Shown here: positions 24,425 through 35,844 of the stretch, piece after piece | How the letters are laid out: each line of letters opens with the position of its first letter | Position numbering within the stretch: the first letter of the stretch is position 1 | Source: Sphaeroforma sirkka | Taxonomy: Eukaryota > Opisthokonta > Ichthyosporea > Ichthyophonida | Direction of reading: 5' to 3' | NCBI GenBank assembly: GCA_001586965.3 | Contig: LUCW03000241.1 | Span: 48,501-112,500, forward strand | Length of the DNA: 64,000 nt | The notes under the pieces: model-generated | Database searches by the model: none | Seen by the model: only the letters and a program-made list of their open reading frames with translations | Told to the model about the DNA's origin: nothing | Translations under genes and position numbers: made by a program

Positions 24425-27400
24425 ATGATGGAGAGTCATATAATGGTTATTTCGGGATTAGGGTCCGGGGCTGTGCAGCAGGATGACTTGGTGGAGCTTC
24501 TGAAATCGGAAGAGCTGGAGTTCGTGCACATGGAAATGGAATCGGAGGAGCGAGCTACTGTCGAGTTCATGGACTCTCAGCAAGGAGATGAAGCTATCAA
24601 GAAATTGAATGGATATGACCTGATGGGACAAACACTGGTTGCATGCTGGTAATTAGTTGGAATTGGAATTGATCAGGTTTGATAGATATAATATCGATGA
24701 ATGTATTAGCGTGTGCGCTTACGTGAGTATTGATTGGGGTATTGCTGGAGAAGTGGAAATCGGGTGCATATATGGTTTAAGTTTTGTTGCAGGGTGGAAT
24801 TTACATTGATAGGAAGGTGGCCAACATTTGTTTAATTAAGTGATGCTGCCGCGGCTCAGCAATATGTCAGACTTCACAGCTGGCTCGTAGAGCAGGGCGT
24901 CAAGGTCATTATGTATGTTGGCCTACAGTTTGGGCCTTGCTGCCATGGCTCGTGTAGCTTTACGAAGAGATAAATATCATGATGGTCAGAATACGAGACA
25001 GTTGTATATACACAAGATTTCGAACCGGACACCGAAAATTCAAAAGCTGAGGCCACGCAAATTGTTGTTATTGTTTTTACTGAGGAAGTCGGTTGTGCAC
25101 TATTCGGTTGCGCGTTGCAAGGTTTTGACTAAAGGGTGTTAGTTGTAAGGAGGAGCGAATATTTACGACACAGTGCCGCTAGGAGCCCTTTTGCTCAACT
25201 CTGCGACGTGGTGCTTTGACCGTTTTCTAGATTCTATATTATAACGATTTGTTCGGGGTATTTTAGGTCGAACGACGCTTCGGAGGAGAATGTTAAAAGC
25301 GATTCACGAGAAGCCGATGTAGAGGCCGCAACTCCTATGGACGCCGACGAGCCACGGGAGGAGAAAGGACAGGAGAGTGGCAAGGAGAGTAAAGCTGCCG
25401 GTGGATCGCCCAACATCACTCCACGTTCAAGCGATGACTGGCGCGAACGCAGTGGTCGTTCAGACTGGAAAGCAGATAGAACTGGTGACAAGGGTAATTT
25501 TGAACGCGAGGCAAGAAAAGAGGATGGTGATGAAGGAAGGGACAGTCGTGATGACAGACGAGGTGTTGATGATCGTAGGGGAGGTGGCAGAGACCAACGT
25601 TGTTACAATTGCGATGGTATAGGTCACATATCCCGAGAATGCACCGGACCACGTAGAGAAGGAGCGGGAGGTGTTGGAAGTGGCAATTGTTATAACTGTG
25701 GTAAATCAGGCCATATATCTCGCGACTGTGTAGAACCTCGTGACCCCAATTCGAGTCGACAGGATGATAGGATGTGCTATAACTGTAATCAAACTGGACA
25801 TATTTCTAGGGAGTGTCCTCAAGGCGGCGGTGGCGGAGGAGGAGGTCGTGCCTGTTATAATTGCAATCGTACCGGGCATATATCACGGGACTGCCCGGAG
25901 GGACGTGGTGGAGGTGGAGGTGGCAAAGGGTATGGCGGGGGCGGAGGGTACGGCGGAGCAGGAGGTAATGATCAGCGCTGCTACAACTGTAACCGCACAG
26001 GACATATCTCTAGAGAGTGCCCAGAGGGTCCACGTCCACGCGGTGCATGCTATAACTGTGGTAGCGAAGGTCACATTTCTCGTGACTGTGAGGCGAGCAA
26101 TGGAGGCGGACGAGGAATGGGTAGCATTAGTGGTGCAAGAGGTCGCAGCCGTAGCCCCCGACGACGTGGTATGTTCTCTTAGAGTTTTTTTTTGGGAGGG
26201 GGGGTTCCGAGTTCGAATCCCTAGTTACTACATATGACTTTGTGATGAAGAATCATGCTAATTCTGACATTGCTATTGCGCTCTGCTTGATCGTAGTATC
26301 TATCATTTTCTGACGGTCTTTATGTATGCCTTGGAGTGACGGAGTTATCACATGGTGGCTTATCCTGTTGTATCATTATTTTTCAGATGATGACCGACGT
26401 GGCGGCGGTGACAGATATGACATCCGGGATGAAAGATATAATTCTCGTGGTGACGGCGGTGATAGATACGACTCTCGCGGTGGTGGCGGGGTCAGGTACG
26501 ATTCCCGCGGCGGCGGTGGTGAGAGATACGATTCTCGTGGTGGCGGCGATAGGTACGACTCGCGCGGCGGTGGAGACAGGTATGAAACTTCTCGTGCTGG
26601 AAGCGATCGACGAGGCGGTGGTGGTGGCATTTACGAGAGCGGTAGGGGCGGTAGTGGTAGATCCGACAGTCGAAGAGACGCCGGGCGACGCTATGAAAGG
26701 TAATTATTATTGATGTTCGTGTTGTAGCGACGTTTAGATACATTAGTCTACTGCCATAACTTAACAATTTACAGTAACGGTACAAGGTGCTTCTCTCGGC
26801 TAGTTTATCGAAGGTACTAGGGAGCTTGTTTAAGTTCGCCAAAACCCAAGCTATCAACGCCTTATAAATATACTTGCAAGTAAAATGGGTTTCAGTTTAT
26901 TGTGAATGCCCGCTGTACTCAATTATAATATCTTTTGGTATCGAAGAATTCTCGAGTTAAGAAAGTTGAAAATCATAAAAATCTAATGTTCATCTCAACT
27001 CACTCGTATACCAGTCAAGTGCAATCTGATCCACGCTATGCGTCTAATGGCATCGGTCGTGCTGCTGATCGAGAAAAAGGGCGCGGCGGTGTTGGTAGAG
27101 GGGGCTACGATGATGCAGATTATGGCCACCCGGCTGAGGATCCCAGAAGGGACAGCGGTTGGAATGTGGGTGTAAGTGGTGGTGTACGAATGGATGATCG
27201 TTTGGGTGAGAGATATGGGGGGCTGATTGACGATGCCAGAAGGTATCGTAGAGACGACAGGTCACGTGGTTTTTCTCCAGAACCTGTTCGCGATCTGGGT
27301 AGAGCGGCCGGAGGTGAGTGGGATCGTTCGAGGAGGGCGGCTGGTGGAGGTAATAGCATGGGAGCGGTCGGTGGACGGGATTCATACGATGGTCGTGGAC

Positions 27401-28040
27401 GCGACAGTAAGCGAGAGGAGAAGGACCACTTCAGGTATGTCAACGGACGCCGTTCGGCTTATACGGGCTGAGTGCATGAGGATTATAGCGAGTTTTGTAA
27501 TAATCCTGTCCTATCCGCGTCCTGGCCAGTTGAGAGGGCACGCATCTGGCTGTTTCGCAGAGTGGTTACGGGGACTCGGATGGTGCATAAAATACAATTC
27601 TTTTAAGACTTAATTATTTGTTACTTAATTTACGCAACAACAGGAGTACCCATCTAAGTGACAGCGCACGACGAACAAGTCATGGCGTAGGGAGTTCGCG
27701 ATATGTTGATGATAGGAGTGAAGAATACTCTGCTTTTGTGAGAGATCCCATGGTTACAGGTGAAGACAGATACAGGAATACATCTGTGATTGGTCCTCCC
27801 GGCAGAGACAGTTATAGCGTTCGCGGGGACGTCGGTGGAAGTACCAAAGCTGGTGCTGCTAATATTAGAAGTTCGTTAGAGTACGGTGGAAGTGGTATGA
27901 TTGATGAGCGAAATCCACAGCGTGATATGGGGAGGTCGGCAAGAGGAGTTGAATATAGCAGTAGAGGTAGAGTGGATGAGTATGAAATTAGGGGGTCTCA
28001 AGGTCACAATAGATACGTGCACAGTTCGCGGATGATGTAG
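24425..28040 (+). CDS. RRM + six CCHC zinc knuckles + RGG-type tail RNA-binding protein, five exons
   Basis: Proposed exons are 24425-24648, 25267-26168, 26387-26699, 27015-27434 and 27644-28040, totalling 2256 nt (751 residues plus stop). Every intron is GT-AG and all phases join cleanly (TG|G, G|AT, AG|T, AG|G). Exon 1 gives a compact RRM (IMVISGLG as RNP2-like strand, ERATVEFM as RNP1-like strand, [11 protein letters not shown]). Exon 2 carries six CX2CX4HX4C knuckles starting near residues 187, 216, 245, 271, 313 and 336, nearly all CYNC..GHISR(D/E)C, as in CNBP/Gis2. Exons 3-5 encode Arg/Gly/Asp/Tyr-rich repeats (DRYDSRGGG), an RGG-like disordered region. Likely a single-stranded nucleic acid or mRNA-binding protein. 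Without splicing at 26169 the frame stops at 26182, giving a possible short form. The ATG could instead lie in an unseen upstream exon. Confidence 0.8.
26169..26386 (+). other. Intron 2 of the RNA-binding gene, possibly retained
   Basis: GTATGT donor at 26169 and TTTTTCAG acceptor ending at 26386 (218 bp). Reading through adds GMFS and a stop at once, so splicing choice would decide whether the RGG tail is present. The other introns are 24649-25266 (618 bp), 26700-27014 (315 bp) and 27435-27643 (209 bp). Confidence 0.65.
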
Positions 28041-28430
28041 CACAGTCATTTCGATAAGGGGCTTTGCGACGTTCGCGCCATGCTAGCTTAACCAAACAAC
28101 GTTCCAAAGAATATAATGCTTTCAGATATGAATAGTCAGAATGGTGCGTTAATCCCTATAATATACTTTGATTGCGGCGCGTCTGCCCTTCATCTCGTTT
28201 CGCTTCACTCCATTAGATACAAGTCAATTTCACCCATACCTTATAAATTTATGCGCGAAGGTGTTTCTGTCAAGGCAATAATAGTACAATGCCACAATTT
28301 GTCGAATGTGTTCTACTTACGATGTTTATTCGCTTTGTATTCTCACAGAGAGGGTCAGCAGTCCTTTCGCAATACGAATATTCGTTTGTATTCGTGAATG
28401 ATGTAAATTTGTATATTTGATATATATCAA

Positions 28431-28442
28431 TATATACACAAA

Positions 28443-28485
<43 letters not shown>

Positions 28486-28684
28486 CTAAAAAGCCTAAAA
28501 CCCCTAAAACGTATATATATATATGTGTGTGTGCGTGTGTATGTATATATCACTATAAATCTATAATATATATATATATATATATATATAAGTATGTATG
28601 TATACATATACATATATATGTGTATGTGTCTGTATCTGTGTGTGGATGCATGTATTTACGTTGTATGTACATATTCATATATAT
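28431..28684. repeat. AT/TG microsatellite
   Basis: Several (TA)n runs (28447-28485, 28566-28590) and GTGTGTG words. They end exactly where reversed copia sequence begins at 28685. The 390 bp before this (28041-28430) hold the presumed 3' flank of the RNA-binding gene and no other feature I recognise. Confidence 0.8.
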
Positions 28685-30517
28685 GTGACTGGCAATCGTG
28701 GGCTCAAGGCGATAGTCTCGACTATTCACAACACGCTTTGTCTCTAGGTTGTAAATTCGCATACTGCCGCCAACAGAATTAAGGCTAGGACCTAGTAAAA
28801 TGCCTTCCTGACCCTTCTTGCCGAATATCTTGTTATGTTTTCCGGTCAAGAAATATACTTTCGCACCAAAGGAATTGTTGTCTGCGACAAATTAGGTTTA
28901 ACTCCTGACCATAAACTCCTGACCATAGTTCCGCCCGCGACTTAGCACCACCTCGTTGTGGCATTACGTTGATCAACCAACAAGCATAGGTAACCGCTTC
29001 AAGCCAAAACTCATCGCCCAGTCCAGCCTGCAGTAGAAGAACCCGGGCCATCTCGATTAGGGTTCGATGTGCACGCTCACATCTTCCATTATGTTCAGGA
29101 GTACGTGCTGCCGTCAAACTCTGCTTTATGCCTCTTGCTGATAGCATAGACTTCCAAGTCTCGTTGACAAACTCGCCCCCTCTATCACTATGAGCCTTCT
29201 TCGGGAATCGCTTCAACACTGCAAATTCAGTGTCCAGCAAGTGACGCATTGCAGCAGTCGCATCACTCTTGTGCTTCTAGGCCCAAACACCAGTAGTGGT
29301 CCGTTGCATCGTCAAGAACCTGGAGACCGAATTGTTTTCCAGTGAGTGACGGTGTCTTCGAGGTCTCGAAGATATCTACGTACAGCTTCGATCCCGGAAC
29401 TTCTAGAACCACAGATTTACGTTTACCCTTCGACCGGACCAACTTGCGATTAATTCTGGCCCGTGTCAACTTGCCTTGCACGCAAGCTCTACAGAAGGGA
29501 AGCTTCTCACCCCAACGTCTGGTAACTTTCTCCATTCCTGCGCAAACCATTGTCTCTTTCATCAGTTCCAAGCTTACATGGCCAAGTCTATGATGCCACA
29601 TGAGCATATCTGCTTCACTATCATCGGATGCCACAAGGGCCTTATCTTCATCGATAATCTTTGTACCCGAATGTGTTCGGTTCGCGGGTGATTTCAGATC
29701 CTTCAGGGAAACGATGTATAGCCCTTGTCTAACCGTTGCTTTCACCAAACAACCCTGCGGATCAAATAATGTGCAGTCGTTCTTCTCGCACGTCGCCTTC
29801 CAGCCGTTCTTAACAAGCTGTCGTACGGATAAAAGTTGAACACCCGCTTTAGGAATGAGAAGAGCTAAACCAGTCTCAGGACAGCCGCGCAACTCTCCCT
29901 CACCATCTGCTTGCAGTTTAGTGTTGCCAAGCCCGGTCAATCGCTTGTTAGAGGGTCTCACAGCAGACAGAGCATTCTCCAATACTACAACATGCTTGCT
30001 GGCACCTGTGTCAACCACAAGCTCGTTAGCAGATAAGACCAGATCACCCACGCCCAGCAATGCATACGCCGATTGTTCGCTGATTTTCAGCTTTAGCGAT
30101 TGAAGTGACGGATCCATCCACAAGTAGATCATCCTCGGCAAAGGTGTCATCATCATCAAGTGTAGTACAGTTATCTTCATCGGTAGCTGAGATTGAGCCA
30201 CCCTGAACTTCATAATCCGATGAAAAACCTCCAGATAGCAACCCGGGTGGAGCATCCAATTCATCATCAAATTTGCTCTCGGCATCGGAAGAATCAGAAT
30301 CGGTGGAATCACACATCAAGGCCGGCATACCATCATCACTGTCGGAATCTCTGTCATCACCGATCGCCATCAATCCAAATCCGAAATAGCCATTGTCATC
30401 AACATTCTCATCGTCGAGATCTGGGCAGTCTCGTTTGATATGCCATGGTTTCTTGCAATTTAAACACGCCATCTTACCACAACAATTAGCCCGAGTATGC
30501 CCGGGCTTAAGGCACTT
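28685..30517 (-). pseudogene. Reversed copia fragment: gag end, protease, pre-integrase, integrase
   Basis: Read on the minus strand from 30517. It has the second gag knuckle (CLNCKKPWHIKRDC, with Trp for Gly), an acidic linker (DSDSDDG), then protease LVVDTGASKHVVVL at about 30010. Next is the GAG-pre-integrase domain [14 protein letters not shown] with FCRACVQGKL, then integrase core pieces DDATDHYWCLG, HSDRGGEFVNETW and SLTAARTPEHNGRCERAHRT, and finally the post-core segment GKKGQEGILLGPS. No LTR is attached to either end. At 30517 it meets a plus-strand copia fragment head to head. Frameshifts near 30100 and 29250 break the frame. Confidence 0.85.
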
Positions 30518-33500
30518 TCAATGCCGCTACAGACCGTGAGAGGGAGATTGCCTACTCCATGATTGTCCAGAGCGTTGAAGACTGTTGTCTTGGATACGTC
30601 CGTAACACTGATAACCCTGCAGTTGCCTTGGCCCAGATTGCTACCGCAATGAACCGCCAGACGGAGGCCAATCTGGATGCGTTGACTCAGAAGTTATATA
30701 GGATGAAGATGAACGATGGAGAAAATGTTGCTGAACTCGCCGACCGATGTGAGATTCTATTTTGCCAGCTTGCAGGTCAGGGGGATGAGTTGACTAACAT
30801 TCGGAAACGCATATCCTTCTTGAAGGGCCTTCCACGTCAGTTTGCGCCGCTGAAGATTGACTTGAATGCGAAGTTTGCAAACGGAAATCGATTCAGCTAT
30901 GAGCAAGTGAAGGAAGCCGCCATTGTGTTTGAGACTGGACTCGGTGTCTACGATGATGACAACGACGACGAAGATATCGGTCTTTATGCTAATGGACGAT
31001 ACTACAAGGGTAACCATCAAGCCCAGAAGGGTCGACGAGGAGGTGGTTTCGACCGACCAAGAGGTGGCTTTGGTAGTAGAGATGGCCGGGAGCTTACTTG
31101 TTTCAAGTGCCTTAAGCCCGGGCATACTCGGGCTAATTGTCGTGGTAAGATGGCGTGTTTGAATTGCAAGAAACCAGGGCATATCAAACGAGACTGCCAA
31201 GATCTCGACGATGAGAATGATGATGACAATGGCTATTTCGGATTTGGATTGATGGCGATCGGTGATAACGGAGATTCCGACAGTGATGATGGTATGCCGG
31301 CCTTGATGTGTGATTCCACCGATTCTGATTCTTCTGATGCCGAGAGCAAATTTGATGATGAATTGGATGCTCCACCCGGGTTGCTATCTGGAGGTTTTTC
31401 ATCGGATTATGAAGTTCAGGGTGGCTCAATCTCAGCTACCGATGAAGATAACTGTACTACACTTGATGATGATGACACCTTTGCCGAGGATGATCTACTT
31501 GTGGATGGATCCGTCACTTCAATCGCTAAAGCTGAAAATCAGCGAACAATCGGCGTATGCATTGCTGGGCGTGGGTGATCTGGTCTTATCTGCTAACGAG
31601 CTTGTGGTTGACACAGGTGCCAGCAAGCATGTTGTAGTATTGGAGAATGCTCTGTCTGCTGTGAGACCCTCTAACAAGCGATTGACCGGGCTTGGCAACA
31701 CTAAACTGCAAGCAGATGGTGAGGGAGAGTTGCGCGGCTGTCCTGAGACTGGTTTAGCTCTTCTCATTCCTAAAGCGGGTGTTCAACTTTTATCCGTACG
31801 ACAGCTTGTTAAGAACGGCTGGAAGGCGACGTGCGAGAAGAACGACTGCACATTATTTGATCCGCAGGGTTGTTGGTGAAAGCAACGGTTAGACAAGGGC
31901 TATACATCGTTTCCCTGAAGGATCTGAAGTCGCCCGTCAACCGAGCACATTCGGGTACAAAGATTATCGATGAAGATAAGGCCCTTGTGGCATCCGATGA
32001 TGGTGAAGCAGATATGCTCATGTGGCATCATAGACTTGGCCATGTAAGCTTGGAACTGATGAAAGAGACAATGGTTTGCGCAGGAATGGAGAAAGCTGCC
32101 AGACGTTGGGGTGAGAAGCTTCCCTTCTGTAGAGCTTGCGTGCAGGGCAAGATGACACGGGCCAGAATTACTCGCAAGTTGGTCGGGTCGAAGGGTAAAC
32201 GTAAATCTGTGGTTCTAGAAGTTCCGGGATCGAAGCTGTACGTAGATATCTTCGAGACCTCGAAGACACCGTCACTCACTGGAAAACAATTCGGTCTCCA
32301 GGTTCTTGACGATGCAACGGACCACTACTGGTGTTTGGGCCTAGAAGCACAAGAGTGATGCGACTGCTGCAATGCGTCACTTGCTGGACACTGAATTTGC
32401 AGTGTTGAAGCGATTCCCGAAGAAGGCTCATAGTGATAGAGGGGGCGAGTTTGTCAACGAGACTTGGAAGTCTATGCTATCAGCAAGAGGCATAAAGCAG
32501 AGTTTGACGGCAGCACGTACTCCTGAACATAATGGAAGATGTGAGCGTGCACATCGAACCCTAATCGAGATGGCCAGCGTCAGAATCAGATACGGATAGT
32601 GATGGAGATGGTCCCATGGATGATGCCGCCGACGATGATGTCACTATGGATGAATCATCTACTGATGGAGGTGATGAATCAGGACCCGGTGAGCATCCTG
32701 GTTATGCTCGCCGCCCACTCAATCACCAGAAACGTGATTTGCCTGGTAAGCAGACACTTACGAGAGGTGGCAGGCGATGAAAACCCGCGTAGATCGTACA
32801 CGCGACCGAGCCAATGACATGATGTCCCCGCGGATCAGCTCTAAGGCTCGTACGGACTTGGACTCGGAGAGAAAACGTGAACGTCAATCAAGTGGAACCC
32901 CACCTCGAAAAGCTTCGAAACTTCGACGAGATCGTAAACGAGATCATGAAGAATCTAACTTTGGATTTCTGGCCGATGATGAATTGTCCTTCAAAGACTT
33001 GACTGGGTCTGCTGATGAGAAGCACTTCCGCGCAGCCATGAGAGACGAGCTACGTTCAATGCTGAAGATGAAGGTTTGGAAACTTCAGCAGCGCTGCAAG
33101 GCCCGGACAAAGCCTCTGGGACTCAAGTGGGTTCTCACTCTCAAGCGTGATGAAAGCGGCGCAGTGATACGACATAAAGCCCGCCTATGTGCGAAGGGAT
33201 TTGCACAACAGTATGGTCGAGATTATGTGGAGACATCGTCACCAGTAGTCACAAAAGAGACTGTGCGTGCATGTTTGGCTATCGCTGCATCTGAGAACTT
33301 GGATGTATTGCAGTTCGATGCCAAAACTGCATTTTTGCATGGTAATTTGATGGGGTCTCCACGGTTTTTCCTCGGATGGAAAATTGATATGTCTGAAAGA
33401 GGAATTTTCATCTCGCAGCCGGCATATATTGAGAAGCTAGCGCAGAAGTATGGACCATTGAAAAGGGTTAGTATATGAGTACATCTTTCGACGTGAATCG

Positions 33501-34227
33501 GCCTGGTACATTGGTGCAGGATTCAGACTACCGTGGTATCATAGGTTCCCTTATGTTTGCAGCTGTGGGTACGCGTCCTGATATTGCTTTTGCGACAAGT
33601 TCACTGAGCCGATACCTTGACCAGCCGACTAAGGCGAGAGAGGCTGCCGCAAGAAATCTGTGCGGATACTTGGAGGCTACCAAACACTGGGGAATCTTCT
33701 ATGAAGCCGGGAACGACTTGAAACTTTGTGCGTATGCCGATGCAAGCTATGGAGGCGAAGAAGACAAACGATCTCGTTCTGGCTATCTGGTATTCATCAC
33801 AAATGCCCCAGTCTATTGGGCGCCGCGCCGTCAGACACTTGTCACCCTAAGTACTTCTGAGGCAGAGTATGTCAGTCTTGCAGAGTCTTGCCGTGACGTA
33901 AAGACTGCTTTGAATTTGCTATCTGAGCTAGGACGAGCCACTGATCAATCCGTGGTTTGTTACGAGGACAATCAGACTGCTAAGAAGATGGCTGAGGAAT
34001 TGACCACCAAGCGCAGTAAGCATATTGATAGCAAATATCATTACGTGCGAGAGTTATGTGCAAAGAAGATCATCGCATTGGAAGACTGCCGGTCTGAGTT
34101 GATGATTGCTGATGCATTGACCAAGGCATTGCCTCAGGTTGCTTTCGTGAAGCACCGCAGTCACATGATGAAACGCCGCTGCTACCGATGTGCTGTCGTG
34201 TCTACATCTCTTTGTCGTTGTGGCTAG
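30518..34227 (+). pseudogene. Copia gag-pol, plus strand, with two internal deletions
   Basis: Starts inside gag (ATDREREIAYSMIVQ). It has a 339-codon open run through both knuckles (CFKCLKPGHTRANC and CLNCKKPGHIKRDC, about 31100-31200), then protease (VVDTGASKHVVV, about 31607), pre-integrase ([14 protein letters not shown], about 32020) and the first half of integrase. At about 32577 the integrase end is deleted. At about 33350 most of the RT palm, including the YVDD box, is deleted (AFLHGNL joined to MGSPRFF). RNase H is complete (33475-34227, ends SLCRCG). With no catalytic RT box this copy cannot be autonomous. Confidence 0.88.
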
Positions 34228-34278
34228 TTGTTGGGGGAGATACATGTCGAATGATGTCCGATGACTATGTCTTGCGTC

Positions 34279-34290
34279 CATGGGGGGGTG
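34279..34290 (+). promoter_or_regulatory. Copia polypurine tract
   Basis: CATGGGGGGGTG directly upstream of the 3' LTR at 34291. The equivalents in other copies are CATGGGAGAG (before 10948) and ATGGGGAG (minus strand, 48231-48238). It primes plus-strand DNA synthesis in LTR elements. Confidence 0.7.
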
Positions 34291-34741
34291 TGTAAAAAAT
34301 CATATTGTCAAAGGTGAATGATGTTTAAGTGTTGGACTCAGACCTAGTCCATCTAGGAACCACTTATCTAAGTATGTTTTTGTATGTTGTGTTTACGAAT
34401 GTATTTCGTAGGCCGATTGTGTTTGACCTATTAAATGTAATAATTTTGTTACAGGTGTCATTTGATAGGAAATGGGTTTCCTTTCATATGACACCTTATT
34501 CAAGTTGTTTGAGTGAATATTCATTGAGTTATGAGTCTTGGAAGTTTAAGTGTATTTGAAGAAATTGTGTTTGTATTTTTAGAGATGGAATCTAAAAAAT
34601 AGACCGCGCACGTCCGTTGGAATTTCTTTGGCAAAAAGGAATTTTTGAGCCGAAAGGGCCGTTCAATTTTGACGAAAAATAGTATAAATACAGAGTACAA
34701 AAGGAAATAAAGAGCACTTTCACAGAGTTGAAAAATTCACA
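34291..34741 (+). repeat. Copia 3' LTR
   Basis: A 451-bp LTR (TGTAAAAAATCATATTG...AAATTCACA). It follows the polypurine tract of the 30518-34227 copy and joins gypsy family B RT sequence exactly at its 3' end. An internal stem-loop has arms GGTGTCAT (34454-34461) and ATGACACC (34488-34495). Confidence 0.92.
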
Positions 34742-35078
34742 GTTCCAACGTACCTTGAGTACGATACTTGATGGCTTACCGGTTCACCACTATATCGATG
34801 ACATAGTTATCGCCAGTGACGGTTATGACGAACACGTTAGGACGGTGCAGAAGGTGATACAACGCTTAACATACCACAGTTTTAAGCTTAACCCTGCCAA
34901 AGTGCCACTTCGCTATCTCCGAAGTCATGATCCTAGGGAAGAAAGTATCGGCACAAGGCATTGACATTGACCATGAAAAGCAGGCCAAGCTGATCGACTG
35001 GCCCCACACCACTACGGTACAAAGATATAGCCTCGGCGTTGGGTTTAGCAAATTACCTCCACGAACAACTGCCTAATT
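34742..35078 (+). pseudogene. Gypsy family B RT fragment with YIDDIV box
   Basis: The sequence reads FQRTLSTILDGLPVHHYIDD then IVIASDGYDEHV (catalytic YIDD at about 34790), SFKLNPAKV and, after a frameshift near 34920, LGKKVSAQGIDID, the standard end of the gypsy RT palm. It begins almost where the 15245-15816 fragment ends in RT order. Both pieces border a copia LTR 3' end, so they look like the two halves of one interrupted site. Confidence 0.75.
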
Positions 35079-35536
35079 GTATGCTTTTTTCAACTCTGTG
35101 AAAGTCCTCTTTATTTACTTATGTATTCCGTATTTATACTATTTTTCGTCAAAATTGAACGGCCCTTTCGGCTCGAAAATTTCCTTTGCCAAAAAATTCC
35201 AACGGACGTGCGCGTTCTATTTTTAGATTCCATCTCTAAAAATACAAACACAATTTCTTCAAATACACTTAAACTTCCAAGACTCATAACTCAATGAATA
35301 TTCACTCAAACAACTTGAATAAGGTGTCATATGAAAGGGAAACCCATTTCTATCTATCAAATGACACCTGTAACAAAATTATACATTTAATAGGTCAAAC
35401 ACAATCGGCCTACGAAATACATTCGTAAACACAACATACAAAAAAACATCGTTAGATAACCGGTTCCTCGATGGACTAGGTCTGAGTCCAACACTTAAAC
35501 ATCATTCACCTTTGACAATATGATTTTTTCTATGCA
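35079..35536 (-). repeat. Copia LTR, minus orientation
   Basis: About 458 bp. The left terminus is degenerate (TGTATGCTTTTTTC) and the right terminus reads TTTCTATGCA instead of TTTCTACA. Left neighbour: gypsy family B RT. Right neighbour: copia linker sequence on plus. Confidence 0.85.
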
Positions 35537-35844
35537 GATGGTCCCATAGATGAGATGATGCCGCCGACAATAATGTCACTATGGATGAATTATCTACTGA
35601 TGGAGGTGATGAATCAGGACCCGGTGAACATCCTGGTTGTGCTCGTCGCCCACTCAATCACCAGAAACGTGATTTACCTGGTAAGCAGACACCTATGAGA
35701 GGTGGCAGGCGATTGAAACCCCGCGTAGATTGTACACGCGACCGAGCCAATGACATGATGTCCTCGCGGATCAGCCATGAGAGACGAGCTACGTTCAATG
35801 CTGAAGATGAAGGTTTGGAAACTTCAGCAGCGCCGCAAGGCCCG
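35537..35844 (+). pseudogene. Copia linker/RT scrap
   Basis: Encodes the acidic segment MDELSTDGGDESGPGEHP and the basic linker after integrase. It then jumps at about 35775 into the MRDELRSMLKMKVWKL stretch before RT; the deletion has CAGC microhomology. It ends where a new LTR-like sequence begins at 35845. Confidence 0.8.

Noticed and set aside
25601-26095. Six CCHC knuckles as a retroviral or retrotransposon gag
   Set aside because: They are spread over one exon of a spliced gene with an RRM and RGG repeats. There is no protease, RT or LTR nearby.
26200-26225. tRNA-like B box (GAGTTCGAATCCC) in intron 2
   Set aside because: No A box or cloverleaf in the 60 bp upstream, and it lies in a well-supported intron.
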